DNA of 64,000 nucleotides from Acrocarpospora catenulata (GTDB lineage Bacteria > Actinomycetota > Actinomycetes > Streptosporangiales > Streptosporangiaceae): NCBI RefSeq assembly GCF_018476525.1, contig NZ_JAHCST010000032.1:29732-93731 (forward strand), given 5' to 3'. Below are positions 8,175-15,013 of this stretch, one piece after another. Position numbers and translations under genes: made by a program. The notes under the pieces are model-generated. The model was not told the DNA's origin. It was given only the letters and a program-made list of their open reading frames with translations, and did no database searches. Each line of letters begins with the position of its first letter. Positions within the stretch are counted from its first letter, which is position 1.

Positions 8175-8386
8175 CCGAGCAGCCCGAGGTCTGCCTCACC
8201 TGCTCCGACCAGGCGGTGCCGGCGCGCGTGCTGCGGCTGCTGGGGGACGGCCTGGCCGAGGTCGAGACCGGGTGCGGGACGGAGGAGGTCAGCGTGGCCC
8301 TGGTGGACGCCCGGCCAGGTGACGTCGTGCTCGTACACGCCAAGGAGGCCATCGCGGTCACGGGGGCGCACTGCGATGACCAGTGA
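8171..8386 (+). CDS. HypC/HybG/HupF-like hydrogenase chaperone, variant
   Basis: A 71-residue protein resembling HypC over the barrel portion (VALVDARPGDVVLVHAKEAIA corresponds to the HypC segment that ends in a hydrophobic strand before the C-terminal helix). The canonical Met-Cys N terminus is absent. Instead there are cysteines at positions 8 and 11 in EVCLTCSDQAVPARV, so the cysteine that HypC uses to contact HypD or the large-subunit precursor is displaced. It overlaps the upstream SIS gene (ATGA) and the downstream SIS gene by 11 bases. A canonical hypC is also present at 13484-13756. I infer a specialised partner of the SIS proteins in this hydrogenase system. Confidence 0.75.
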   Translation: MTEQPEVCLTCSDQAVPARVLRLLGDGLAEVETGCGTEEVSVALVDARPGDVVLVHAKEAIAVTGAHCDDQ

Positions 8387-9020
8387 CTTCGCCATGCTCT
8401 ACCCCTTCCTGTACGGCACCGCCAACGGCGCGGACGTGCTCGCGCAGGCCCGCGCGTCCACCGAGGAGAAGATCGCCGAGATCGTCGCGCTGCGCCGGTC
8501 GATGGCCGCGCTGCACGGGGAAGGCCTGGCGGCCTGCGCCAAGGCGATGGCCGCGGCGTTCGGAGCGGGCGCGCGGCTGTTCGCGTTCGGCAACGGGGGC
8601 AGCAGCACGGACGCCCAGGATCTCGCGCAGACCTTCGCCCGTCCTCCGGCGGCCGGGCAGCCGGTTCCGGCGCTGGCGCTCGCGCAGGACGTGGCCGTGC
8701 TCACGGCGCTCTCCAACGACGTCGGCTACGACCTGGTGTTCGCCCGGCAACTGGCCGCGCTCGGCCGCCCGGGGGACATCGCGGTCGGGTTGTCGACCAG
8801 CGGCGGGTCGCCCAACGTGCTCAACGCCTTGGAGGAGGCACGCCGGCGAGGCATGATCACCGTCGGTCTGGTGGGCTATGACGGCGGCAAGATGGCGCGG
8901 GACGGGCGGGTTGAGCATCTGTTCGTGGTGCCGTCCGCGTCGGTGCACCGGATCCAGGAGGCACAGATCACGCTTTATCACGTGCTGTGGGAGCTGACGC
9001 AGCAGGCGCTGACGGAATGA
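8376..9020 (+). CDS. SIS-domain protein, GmhA-like, hydrogenase-associated
   Basis: A 214-residue protein with an intact phosphosugar isomerase fold: first loop FAFGNGGSSTDAQDLAQTF and second loop GLSTSGGSPNVLNAL, matching sedoheptulose-7-phosphate isomerase GmhA. The N terminus carries an extra helix. The start at ATG 8376 is within the end of the HypC-like gene; the stop overlaps the hypF start (ATGA), so it is certainly in the same operon as hypF. Heptose synthesis is not expected here; known group 1h clusters carry such genes, and a role in maturation is inference. It is paralogous to the SIS gene at 7602 but retains the catalytic-type loops. Confidence 0.85.
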   Translation: MTSDFAMLYPFLYGTANGADVLAQARASTEEKIAEIVALRRSMAALHGEGLAACAKAMAAAFGAGARLFAFGNGGSSTDAQDLAQTFARPPAAGQPVPALALAQDVAVLTALSNDVGYDLVFARQLAALGRPGDIAVGLSTSGGSPNVLNALEEARRRGMITVGLVGYDGGKMARDGRVEHLFVVPSASVHRIQEAQITLYHVLWELTQQALTE

Positions 9021-11329
9021 CCCACCCGGAGCGAATCCGGGTGCGGGTCCACGGGCTGGTCCAGGGGGTGGGGTTCCGCCCCTTCGTGTACGGCCTCGCG
9101 AGCGCGTACCACCTGGTGGGTTTCGTCGGCAACGACGCCGGGGGCGTGTTCATCGAGGCCGAGGGGCCGCGCCCGGCGCTGGACGGTTTCGTGTCGGACC
9201 TGCGGCGGCAGGCGCCACCCCTGGCCGTGGTGGCCGAGGTGGCCGTCGAGGTGAGGGAACCGATCGGGGAGACGGGGTTCCGTATCGTCGGCAGCGAGCC
9301 GGGAGCCGTCCGTGAGGTTCTGGTCGCCCCCGATACGGCGACCTGTGCCGAGTGCCTGGCCGAGGTCGCCGATCCCGGTTGCCGCCGTTACCGCCATCCG
9401 TTCACCAACTGCACGAACTGCGGGCCGCGTTTCACCATCGTCACCGGCGTTCCGTATGACCGGCACACCACGACGATGGGGGAGTTCGCGATGTGTGCCG
9501 ACTGCGCGGCGGAGTACCACGATCCGGGAGACCGGCGGTTCCACGCGCAACCGGTCTGCTGCCCGGCCTGTGGGCCGGTGTTGCGCCTGGTGGGAGCCGA
9601 TGGGGTGGCCCTGCCGGGGGATGCGATCACCACCGCGGCGGCCTGGCTGCGGGAAGGGCGCGTCCTGGCGGTGAAAGGGCTGGGCGGCTATCACCTGGCT
9701 GTACTCGCCGACGACGAACGGGCGGTGGCCAGGCTGCGGGGACGTAAACGCCGGGAGGACCGGCCGTTCGCCGTGATGGCGCCTGATCTGGCGGAGGCCA
9801 GGAAACTGGTCCACCTCGAACCGGCGGCGGAACGGCTGCTCACGAGCGTCCGCCGTCCCATCGTGCTGGCCGCCCGCCGTACCGACGCGGTACTGGCCGC
9901 GGGGGTGGCCCCGGGTAGCCGGGAGTTGGGGGTGATGTTGCCGTACACGCCGCTGCACCACCTGCTCGCCGATCAGCTGGCCCGGCCGTTCGTGTTGACC
10001 AGCGGCAATCTCTCGGACGAACCGGTCGTCTTCGAGGACGTGGACGCCAGGAAGCGGCTGTCGGGGGTCGCCGACGGGTTCCTGGTGCACGACCGGCGCA
10101 TCCAGGTGCGCGCCGACGACTCGCTGGTGCGGGTCTTCCGTGGCAGGGAGCTGCCCATCCGCCGTTCCCGTGGGTACGTCCCGTCCCCGGTCACCGTGCC
10201 GTGGCCGTTCCCGAGGCCGGTGCTGGCCTGCGGGGCCGAGCTGAAGAACACCTTCTGCGTGGCCAAGGGGACGCGGGCGTTCCTGTCCCACCACATCGGC
10301 GACCTGGAGAACTACGAGACCCTGCGGTCGTTCACCGAGGGCATCGAGCACTTCTGCCGGCTCTTCGGCGTACGCCCGGCGGTGATCGCCCACGACCTGC
10401 ATCCGGAGTACCTGTCCACGAAGTATGCCCGGGAACGGCAGGAAGACCTGGTGGCAGTCCAGCACCATCACGCCCACATCGCGGCCTGCCTGGCCGACAA
10501 CGGGTACGACGGCCAGGTGATCGGTGTGGCCTTCGACGGCCTCGGCTACGGCGAGGACGGCACGCTGTGGGGCGGGGAACTGCTCGTCGCCGATCTCACG
10601 AGCTACCACCGGGCGGGTCATCTGGCGGCGGTACCCATGCCGGGCGGGACCGCGGCGATCCGCCAGCCCTGGCGCATGGCCGCCGCCTACCTGGACCAGA
10701 TCTACGGGGACGCCGTGCCGGAACTGCCGGTCGTGCGGCGGAATCGCGATCGATGGGCGGCGGTGGTCACCCTTGCGCGAACCGGGATGAATTCCCCGCT
10801 CACCTCCAGCGCCGGCCGCCTGTTCGACGCCGTGGCAGCGGTCGCGGGTGTGCGCGACACCATCTCTTATGAAGGCCAGGCGGCGGCCGATCTGGAAGCA
10901 CGGGTGGACCTCGGCGAATCGGGCGCCTACCCGGCACGGGTGGACGAGCTGATCATCGCGGGAAGCGATCTGGTCCAGGCCGCGGCCGAGGATGTGCTGA
11001 AGGGGGTCCCTGTCGGGCAGATCGCCGCGAGGTTCCACAACGGCTTGGCCGCCGCGGTCGTCCGCGCGGTACGAACGCTGAGCGAACGGACCGGCCTGAC
11101 CACGATCGCGCTCTCTGGCGGCGTCTTCCAGAACGTCCTGCTGCTGGAACGCACGGTGTCCGGACTGGAACAGCACGGCCTGCGGGTGCTCGTGCACTCA
11201 AGGGTGCCGCCGGGGGATGGCGGCATCTCCCTTGGTCAGGCGGTGGTCGCCGCCGCCGTCAGCAGATCCGGGGCAGCGGATCCCCCACCAGCATGTCCAC
11301 GATCCGGGTCCCCCCGAACGCGGTCCTGA
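9017..11329 (+). CDS. hypF: Carbamoyltransferase HypF
   Basis: A 770-residue protein with the full HypF layout: acylphosphatase domain (VHGLVQGVGFRPF, residues 11-23), two zinc-finger modules with CxxC pairs at 110/113, 132/135, 160/163 and 182/185, a YrdC-like nucleotide-binding domain (about 205-380) and a Kae1-like carbamoyl-transfer domain with VQHHHAHIAAC near residue 480. It makes carbamoyl-adenylate from carbamoyl phosphate and passes the carbamoyl group to the HypE C-terminal cysteine, the source of the CN ligands of the NiFe site. The family fold ends near GGISLGQAVVAA; the last 20 or so residues (to 11329) run 71 bases into the antisense of the convergent hypE 3' end. It is the last gene of the plus-strand accessory operon. 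Confidence 0.96.
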   Translation: MTHPERIRVRVHGLVQGVGFRPFVYGLASAYHLVGFVGNDAGGVFIEAEGPRPALDGFVSDLRRQAPPLAVVAEVAVEVREPIGETGFRIVGSEPGAVREVLVAPDTATCAECLAEVADPGCRRYRHPFTNCTNCGPRFTIVTGVPYDRHTTTMGEFAMCADCAAEYHDPGDRRFHAQPVCCPACGPVLRLVGADGVALPGDAITTAAAWLREGRVLAVKGLGGYHLAVLADDERAVARLRGRKRREDRPFAVMAPDLAEARKLVHLEPAAERLLTSVRRPIVLAARRTDAVLAAGVAPGSRELGVMLPYTPLHHLLADQLARPFVLTSGNLSDEPVVFEDVDARKRLSGVADGFLVHDRRIQVRADDSLVRVFRGRELPIRRSRGYVPSPVTVPWPFPRPVLACGAELKNTFCVAKGTRAFLSHHIGDLENYETLRSFTEGIEHFCRLFGVRPAVIAHDLHPEYLSTKYARERQEDLVAVQHHHAHIAACLADNGYDGQVIGVAFDGLGYGEDGTLWGGELLVADLTSYHRAGHLAAVPMPGGTAAIRQPWRMAAAYLDQIYGDAVPELPVVRRNRDRWAAVVTLARTGMNSPLTSSAGRLFDAVAAVAGVRDTISYEGQAAADLEARVDLGESGAYPARVDELIIAGSDLVQAAAEDVLKGVPVGQIAARFHNGLAAAVVRAVRTLSERTGLTTIALSGGVFQNVLLLERTVSGLEQHGLRVLVHSRVPPGDGGISLGQAVVAAAVSRSGAADPPPACPRSGSPRTRS

Positions 11330-12350
11330 GCAGCACCAGCCCGGCGGGATCCTCCTCCACCACGCCCACCACGGCGGCCCCCTCGCCGAGGGTGTGCCCG
11401 CGCAGCGCGTCCACGGCGGCGTCGGCGTACTCACCGTCCACCACGGCCACGAACCTGCCCTCGCAGGCGACGTACAGCGGATCCAGGCCGAGCAGCTCGC
11501 AGGCCCCGGTCACGACGGGACGCACCGGCACCGCCGCCTCGTCGACCACGACGGTCAGCCCGGCGGCCTGGGCGATCTCGTTGAGCACGGTCGCCACCCC
11601 GCCGCGCGTGGCGTCCCGCATCACCCGGACCGGCACGGCGTCCAGCAGCGTCGCCACCAGGTCGTGCACGGCCGCGGTGTCCGAGGCGAGGTCCGCCTCG
11701 ATGTCCAGTTCGCCGCGGGCCACCATGACCGTGATCCCGTGTTCGCCGATCGGCCCGGAGACGATCACCACGTCGCCGGGCCGTACCGTCGGCTCGCCCA
11801 GCGTGATCTCCCGCTCCAGCACCCCGATCCCCGAGGTGGTCACGTAGCAGCCGTCGCCCTTGCCGCGCTGCACCACCTTGGTGTCCCCGGTCACCACCTG
11901 CACGCCCGCGAGCGCGGCCGCCTCCGCCATGGACTCGGCGATCCGGCGCAGCTCGGCGACGGGGAAGCCCTCCTCCAGGATGAACCCGGCCGACAGGTGG
12001 AGCGGGCGCGCCCCGCAGACCGCGAGATCGTTGACCGTCCCGTTCACCGCGAGGTCGCCGATGTTCCCGCCGGGGAAGAACAGCGGGTTCACCACGAAGG
12101 AGTCCGTGGTGAACACCACGCGCCCGCCCTTGACGTCGAGCACGGCGCCGTCGGCCAGCGGCTCGAGCGCGGGGTTGCGGAAGGCGTCCACGAAGACGGC
12201 CTCGACCAGCGCCCGGGTCGCCTTGCCGCCCGCGCCGTGGGCCAGCGTGATCCGCTCCTCCCTGACCTTGGGCCTGCGGCGGCGGGCGCGCTCGATCCGC
12301 GCCAGCACCTGCTCCTCCCGGGACGGATGCGCGGCCCCATTGACGGTCAT
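11259..12350 (-). CDS. hypE: Hydrogenase maturation protein HypE
   Basis: A 363-residue PurM/AIR-synthase-like protein. The N-terminal half has the ATP-binding region (ITLAHGAGGKATRALV, FTTDSFVVNPLFFPGGNIGDLAVNGTVNDL-type motifs, the latter spread over residues 63-92). The protein ends in PRIC, the invariant terminal cysteine that accepts the carbamoyl group from HypF and is dehydrated to a thiocyanate. The start chosen is ATG 12348-12350, overlapping the hypD stop (ATGA). An upstream open frame inside hypD is a shadow. It is the last gene of the long minus-strand hydrogenase operon; its end overlaps hypF head-on. Confidence 0.96.
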   Translation of the reverse strand: MTVNGAAHPSREEQVLARIERARRRRPKVREERITLAHGAGGKATRALVEAVFVDAFRNPALEPLADGAVLDVKGGRVVFTTDSFVVNPLFFPGGNIGDLAVNGTVNDLAVCGARPLHLSAGFILEEGFPVAELRRIAESMAEAAALAGVQVVTGDTKVVQRGKGDGCYVTTSGIGVLEREITLGEPTVRPGDVVIVSGPIGEHGITVMVARGELDIEADLASDTAAVHDLVATLLDAVPVRVMRDATRGGVATVLNEIAQAAGLTVVVDEAAVPVRPVVTGACELLGLDPLYVACEGRFVAVVDGEYADAAVDALRGHTLGEGAAVVGVVEEDPAGLVLLRTAFGGTRIVDMLVGDPLPRIC

Positions 12351-13474
12351 GTACGGCTCGTCTCCTTGATCCGGCGCCGGGTGAACCGGCCGAAGTTGTA
12401 GTACGCGGCGCAGGCCCCCTCCGAGGAGACCATGCAGGTGCCGATCGGCGTCTCGGGCGTGCAGGCCGTACCGAAGACCTTGCACTCCCACGGTTTGAGC
12501 ACGCCCTTGAGTACCTCCCCGCACTGGCACGCCTTGGGATCGGCCACCCGGACTCCGGGCACCTCGAAGATCCGTTCGGCGTCGAAGGCCGCGTACGCCT
12601 CCCGCATGCGCAGCGCCGAGTGCGAGATGAACCCCAGCCCCCGCCACTCGAAGTACGGCCGGGGCTCCATCACCTGGGAGATCACCTCAAGCGCCCGGCG
12701 GTTGCCGTCCCACGGCACCACCCGGGTGTACTGGTTCTCCACCTCGGCCCGGCCCTCGGCCAGCTGCCGGAGCAGCAGGTAGATCGACTGCAGCACGTCA
12801 AGCGGTTCGAAGCCCGCGCAGACCAGCGGCTTGCCGTACTCGCGGGCGATGAACTCGTACGGCCGGCATCCGATCACCGTGGACACGTGGCCGGGGCCGA
12901 TGAAGCCGTCCAGCCGCTGGTCAGGCGAGTCCAGGATGGCCTTGATGGCCGGAATGATGGTCACGTGGTTGCAGAAGACGGAGAAGTTGGCGATGCCCTC
13001 GGCGGCGGCCCGCAGCACGGTCATCGCCGTGGACGGCGCCGTCGTCTCGAAGCCGATGCCCATGAAGACGACGGCACGGTCCGGATTCGTCCGCGCGATC
13101 TTCAACGCGTCCAGCGGCGAGTACACCATACGGATGTCCGCGCCGGCGGCCTTGGCGTCCAGGAACGAGCCCTGCCCGCCGGGCACCCGCATCATGTCCC
13201 CGAACGAGGTCATGATCACTTCGGGCCGGCGGGCGATGGCCATGGCGTCGTCGATCCGACCCATCGGGATCACGCACACCGGGCAGCCGGGGCCGTGCAC
13301 CAGCGTCACGGCCTCCGGCAGATAGTCCTCCAGACCGTGCTTGTAGATGGTGTGCGTGTGGCCCCCGCACACCTCCATGAACGTGTAGGTGCGGCCCGGC
13401 TCACAGAGCTCCCGGATCTGGGAGGCCAGCATCCGGGCTTTGTCCGCGTCGCGGTATTCGTCGATGAACCGCAT
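12347..13474 (-). CDS. hypD: Hydrogenase maturation protein HypD
   Basis: A 375-residue iron-sulfur scaffold protein that, with HypC, assembles the Fe(CN)2CO unit. Motifs are typical: MEVCGGHTHTIYKHG (C36), HGPGCPVCVIP (C64, C67), MGIGFETTAPSTA, and a C-terminal cysteine cluster for the 4Fe-4S centre (CQCGEVLKG, PWECKVFG, GTACTP, GTCMVSSEGACAAYYN). Length is normal. It overlaps hypE by four bases and follows hypC by nine bases. Confidence 0.97.
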   Translation of the reverse strand: MRFIDEYRDADKARMLASQIRELCEPGRTYTFMEVCGGHTHTIYKHGLEDYLPEAVTLVHGPGCPVCVIPMGRIDDAMAIARRPEVIMTSFGDMMRVPGGQGSFLDAKAAGADIRMVYSPLDALKIARTNPDRAVVFMGIGFETTAPSTAMTVLRAAAEGIANFSVFCNHVTIIPAIKAILDSPDQRLDGFIGPGHVSTVIGCRPYEFIAREYGKPLVCAGFEPLDVLQSIYLLLRQLAEGRAEVENQYTRVVPWDGNRRALEVISQVMEPRPYFEWRGLGFISHSALRMREAYAAFDAERIFEVPGVRVADPKACQCGEVLKGVLKPWECKVFGTACTPETPIGTCMVSSEGACAAYYNFGRFTRRRIKETSRT

Positions 13475-13483
13475 GTCGGCCTT

Positions 13484-13756
13484 TCAGGTGATGTCTGACT
13501 CTGCGAGCGCTTCGAGCTCGTCGGTGTAGGCCTGTCCAAGACCGGTCAGCAGGGCGAGCGTGGCCGCCGCCTCCGCTTCGTCGATCTTGGACATCGCGAA
13601 GCCCACGTGGACCAGCACCCAGTCGCCTGGGCGGACTTCCCCTTCGCCGAGCAGGCCGATGTTGATGGCCCGCCGGACGCCCACGACGTCCACCGTGGCC
13701 AGGTCGGCCGGTCCGGGGATGAGTTCGATGATCTCGCCGGGAATGCCCAGGCACAT
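13484..13756 (-). CDS. hypC: Hydrogenase assembly chaperone HypC
   Basis: A 90-residue canonical HypC. It starts MCLGIPGEI with the essential Cys2 that coordinates the Fe unit and contacts HypD and the large-subunit precursor. It contains RPGDWVLVHVGFAMSKIDEAEA, the family barrel end plus C-terminal helix. No strong ribosome site precedes the ATG; translation is probably coupled to the tiny gene that ends 8 bases upstream. Confidence 0.95.
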   Translation of the reverse strand: MCLGIPGEIIELIPGPADLATVDVVGVRRAINIGLLGEGEVRPGDWVLVHVGFAMSKIDEAEAAATLALLTGLGQAYTDELEALAESDIT

Positions 13757-13763
13757 GGTCGTG

Positions 13764-13874
13764 TCACATTCTTTCGATCTTGATGTAGCGCTTGATCGCC
13801 GGCAGCTCCCGCCAGAACAGCGCGAGAAGCACCGCGCCGGCGAGCATGCCCAGCACCTTCTTGCGATGCCGCAT
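13764..13874 (-). CDS. Tiny basic membrane-type protein, DUF6893-like
   Basis: A 36-residue protein beginning MRHRKKVLGMLAGAVLLALF and ending WRELPAIKRYIKIERM: a basic start, one hydrophobic helix, then a short amphipathic basic tail. A strong ribosome site, AGGAGGTGACAGGAAAC, precedes the ATG, which marks it as a real gene in spite of its size. This layout matches the small DUF6893-type proteins of actinobacteria. It lies between the 68-residue protein and hypC inside the hydrogenase operon. A role as a membrane tether or assembly peptide for the hydrogenase is possible but unproven. Confidence 0.75.
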   Translation of the reverse strand: MRHRKKVLGMLAGAVLLALFWRELPAIKRYIKIERM

Positions 13875-13901
13875 GTTTCCTGTCACCTCCTTTCGCATCG
13901 G

Positions 13902-14108
13902 TCAGCCCGGGGGCAGGTTCGGCATGACGGACAGGATCGGGTTCTCCTTCTTGGGCCGCACGCCCGTGGAGCGGCGCGCGTCGGCGGTGCCGTCCTTGTG
14001 GTGCCCGCGCGGGAAGCGGGCGTGCCGCTCGTTGCCCATGCGTACGCCCTTGGTGTGTGAAGGGGTGTCGGGCGCCACGTCAGGCTTGCCCACTCGGATC
14101 TGTGCCAT
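13902..14108 (-). CDS. Small conserved-looking hydrogenase-cluster protein
   Basis: A 68-residue hydrophilic protein with no membrane segment or cysteine. The N-terminal half has MAQIRVGKPDVAPDTPSHTK then GVRMGNERHARFPRG; the C-terminal half is basic (STGVRPKKENPI). A good ribosome site (GGGAGGACGAC) precedes the ATG, and the start overlaps the end of the DUF5947 gene by 29 bases. The position in the middle of the hydrogenase operon and the short Pro/Thr/His-rich motif suggest a system-specific accessory factor. I do not recognise a function; presence as an equivalent gene in other group 1h clusters should be tested. Confidence 0.7.
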   Translation of the reverse strand: MAQIRVGKPDVAPDTPSHTKGVRMGNERHARFPRGHHKDGTADARRSTGVRPKKENPILSVMPNLPPG

Positions 14109-14694
14109 GTCGTCCTCCCTTGTCCTTGTCCAGTTCGGCGAAGAACGTGCTGAGCCGGGTCCAGAGCTCCTGGCCCCCGGACATGCCCTTCCATTCCGCC
14201 CGTACCAGGGCGACCAGCCGGTGGCAGTCGTCGATGGGCACCAGCCACCGTTCGTCCATGCCCCGGACCACGGCCACCAGGAACGCCTCCAGGCGTGGCC
14301 GCATCGCCCGAAGGGGCTCGTACTGGCCGGTCAGGCGCTCCCAGGTGGCGGGGTCCAGCTCCCATCGGGTGGGGCCCGCCGGGCTCGGATAGTGCGCGAC
14401 AACCACGTCGTCCGGATTTTTCACGAAGTACGCCAGACCTACGGGAATACCCAGATCCTGGGGTGGGGGACCGGCCAGCCGTACCCGGCGGTCGGGCACC
14501 AGCTGGAATCGCCCCAGCCCGGCCCCGCCGCGCTCGAACAGCAGCTTGCACGCCCGGCAGGCGCAGAGCAGCTGCCCGTCCCGCTCGGAGAGCAGGTGGG
14601 AGTGCGCGTCCGCCAGCGGCGCGCCGCACAGCTCGCACGGCTCGGCCGCCCGCCGCCGGCGGGTCACCGTCCGGTTGATCACCCTTTCCAGCAC
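14080..14694 (-). CDS. DUF5947-family hydrogenase-associated protein
   Basis: A 204-residue protein, with the start placed at the GTG at 14692-14694 because GAGGAG lies six bases before it; the longer open frame upstream is in the antisense composition of the previous gene. Features are a probable zinc site in the first 50 residues (PCELCGAPLADAHSH, then LLCACRACKLLF) and then an alpha/beta region (FFAELDKDK at the end). This matches the DUF5947 family, which occurs with actinobacterial [NiFe] hydrogenases. I infer a maturation or electron-transfer accessory role from context only. It overlaps the next gene by 29 bases and is 10 bases from the previous one. Confidence 0.8.
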   Translation of the reverse strand: MLERVINRTVTRRRRAAEPCELCGAPLADAHSHLLSERDGQLLCACRACKLLFERGGAGLGRFQLVPDRRVRLAGPPPQDLGIPVGLAYFVKNPDDVVVAHYPSPAGPTRWELDPATWERLTGQYEPLRAMRPRLEAFLVAVVRGMDERWLVPIDDCHRLVALVRAEWKGMSGGQELWTRLSTFFAELDKDKGGRHGTDPSGQA

Positions 14695-14704
14695 CAGACG
14701 CTCC

Positions 14705-15013
14705 TCAGCTCGGGCGGCGCAGCAGCGCGTCGGCCGGGATGAACGCCTGCCCGGCCGTGGCGGGCTGCCCTGCCGCAATGCCGTGCAGCGCGAACAGGTG
14801 CGCCAGCAGCACGTCCCCCGCCAGAGCGGTGCGCAGCTCCGGCTCCGCACGGTCCACCATGCGGGCGAGCGCCTCGCCGTACACCTCGGTGAGCAGGGTC
14901 ACCGCGTCCAGCGCGGTCTCGACGGGCGCCGCCTCCAGCTCCGCGAGCAGCTCGTCCAGCACCTCCAGCCGCCCGGCCACGTCCCGGTCGTCGAGGCGGG
15001 TCCGGTCAGACAT
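14705..15013 (-). CDS. Helical hydrogenase-cluster protein (NifU-like helper, N-terminal-type domain)
   Basis: A 102-residue all-helical protein, acidic in the first part. Segments VLDELLAELEAAPVETALDA and LLAHLFALHGI resemble the N-terminal helical domain of the NifU-like/HhyE-type iron-sulfur proteins encoded next to group 1h hydrogenases. Here no cysteine-bearing NifU or Rieske domain follows, so only the helical module remains as a free-standing protein. The start overlaps the end of the large-subunit gene by 8 bases. Electron-transfer or assembly function is inferred; no cofactor site is visible. Confidence 0.7.
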   Translation of the reverse strand: MSDRTRLDDRDVAGRLEVLDELLAELEAAPVETALDAVTLLTEVYGEALARMVDRAEPELRTALAGDVLLAHLFALHGIAAGQPATAGQAFIPADALLRRPS

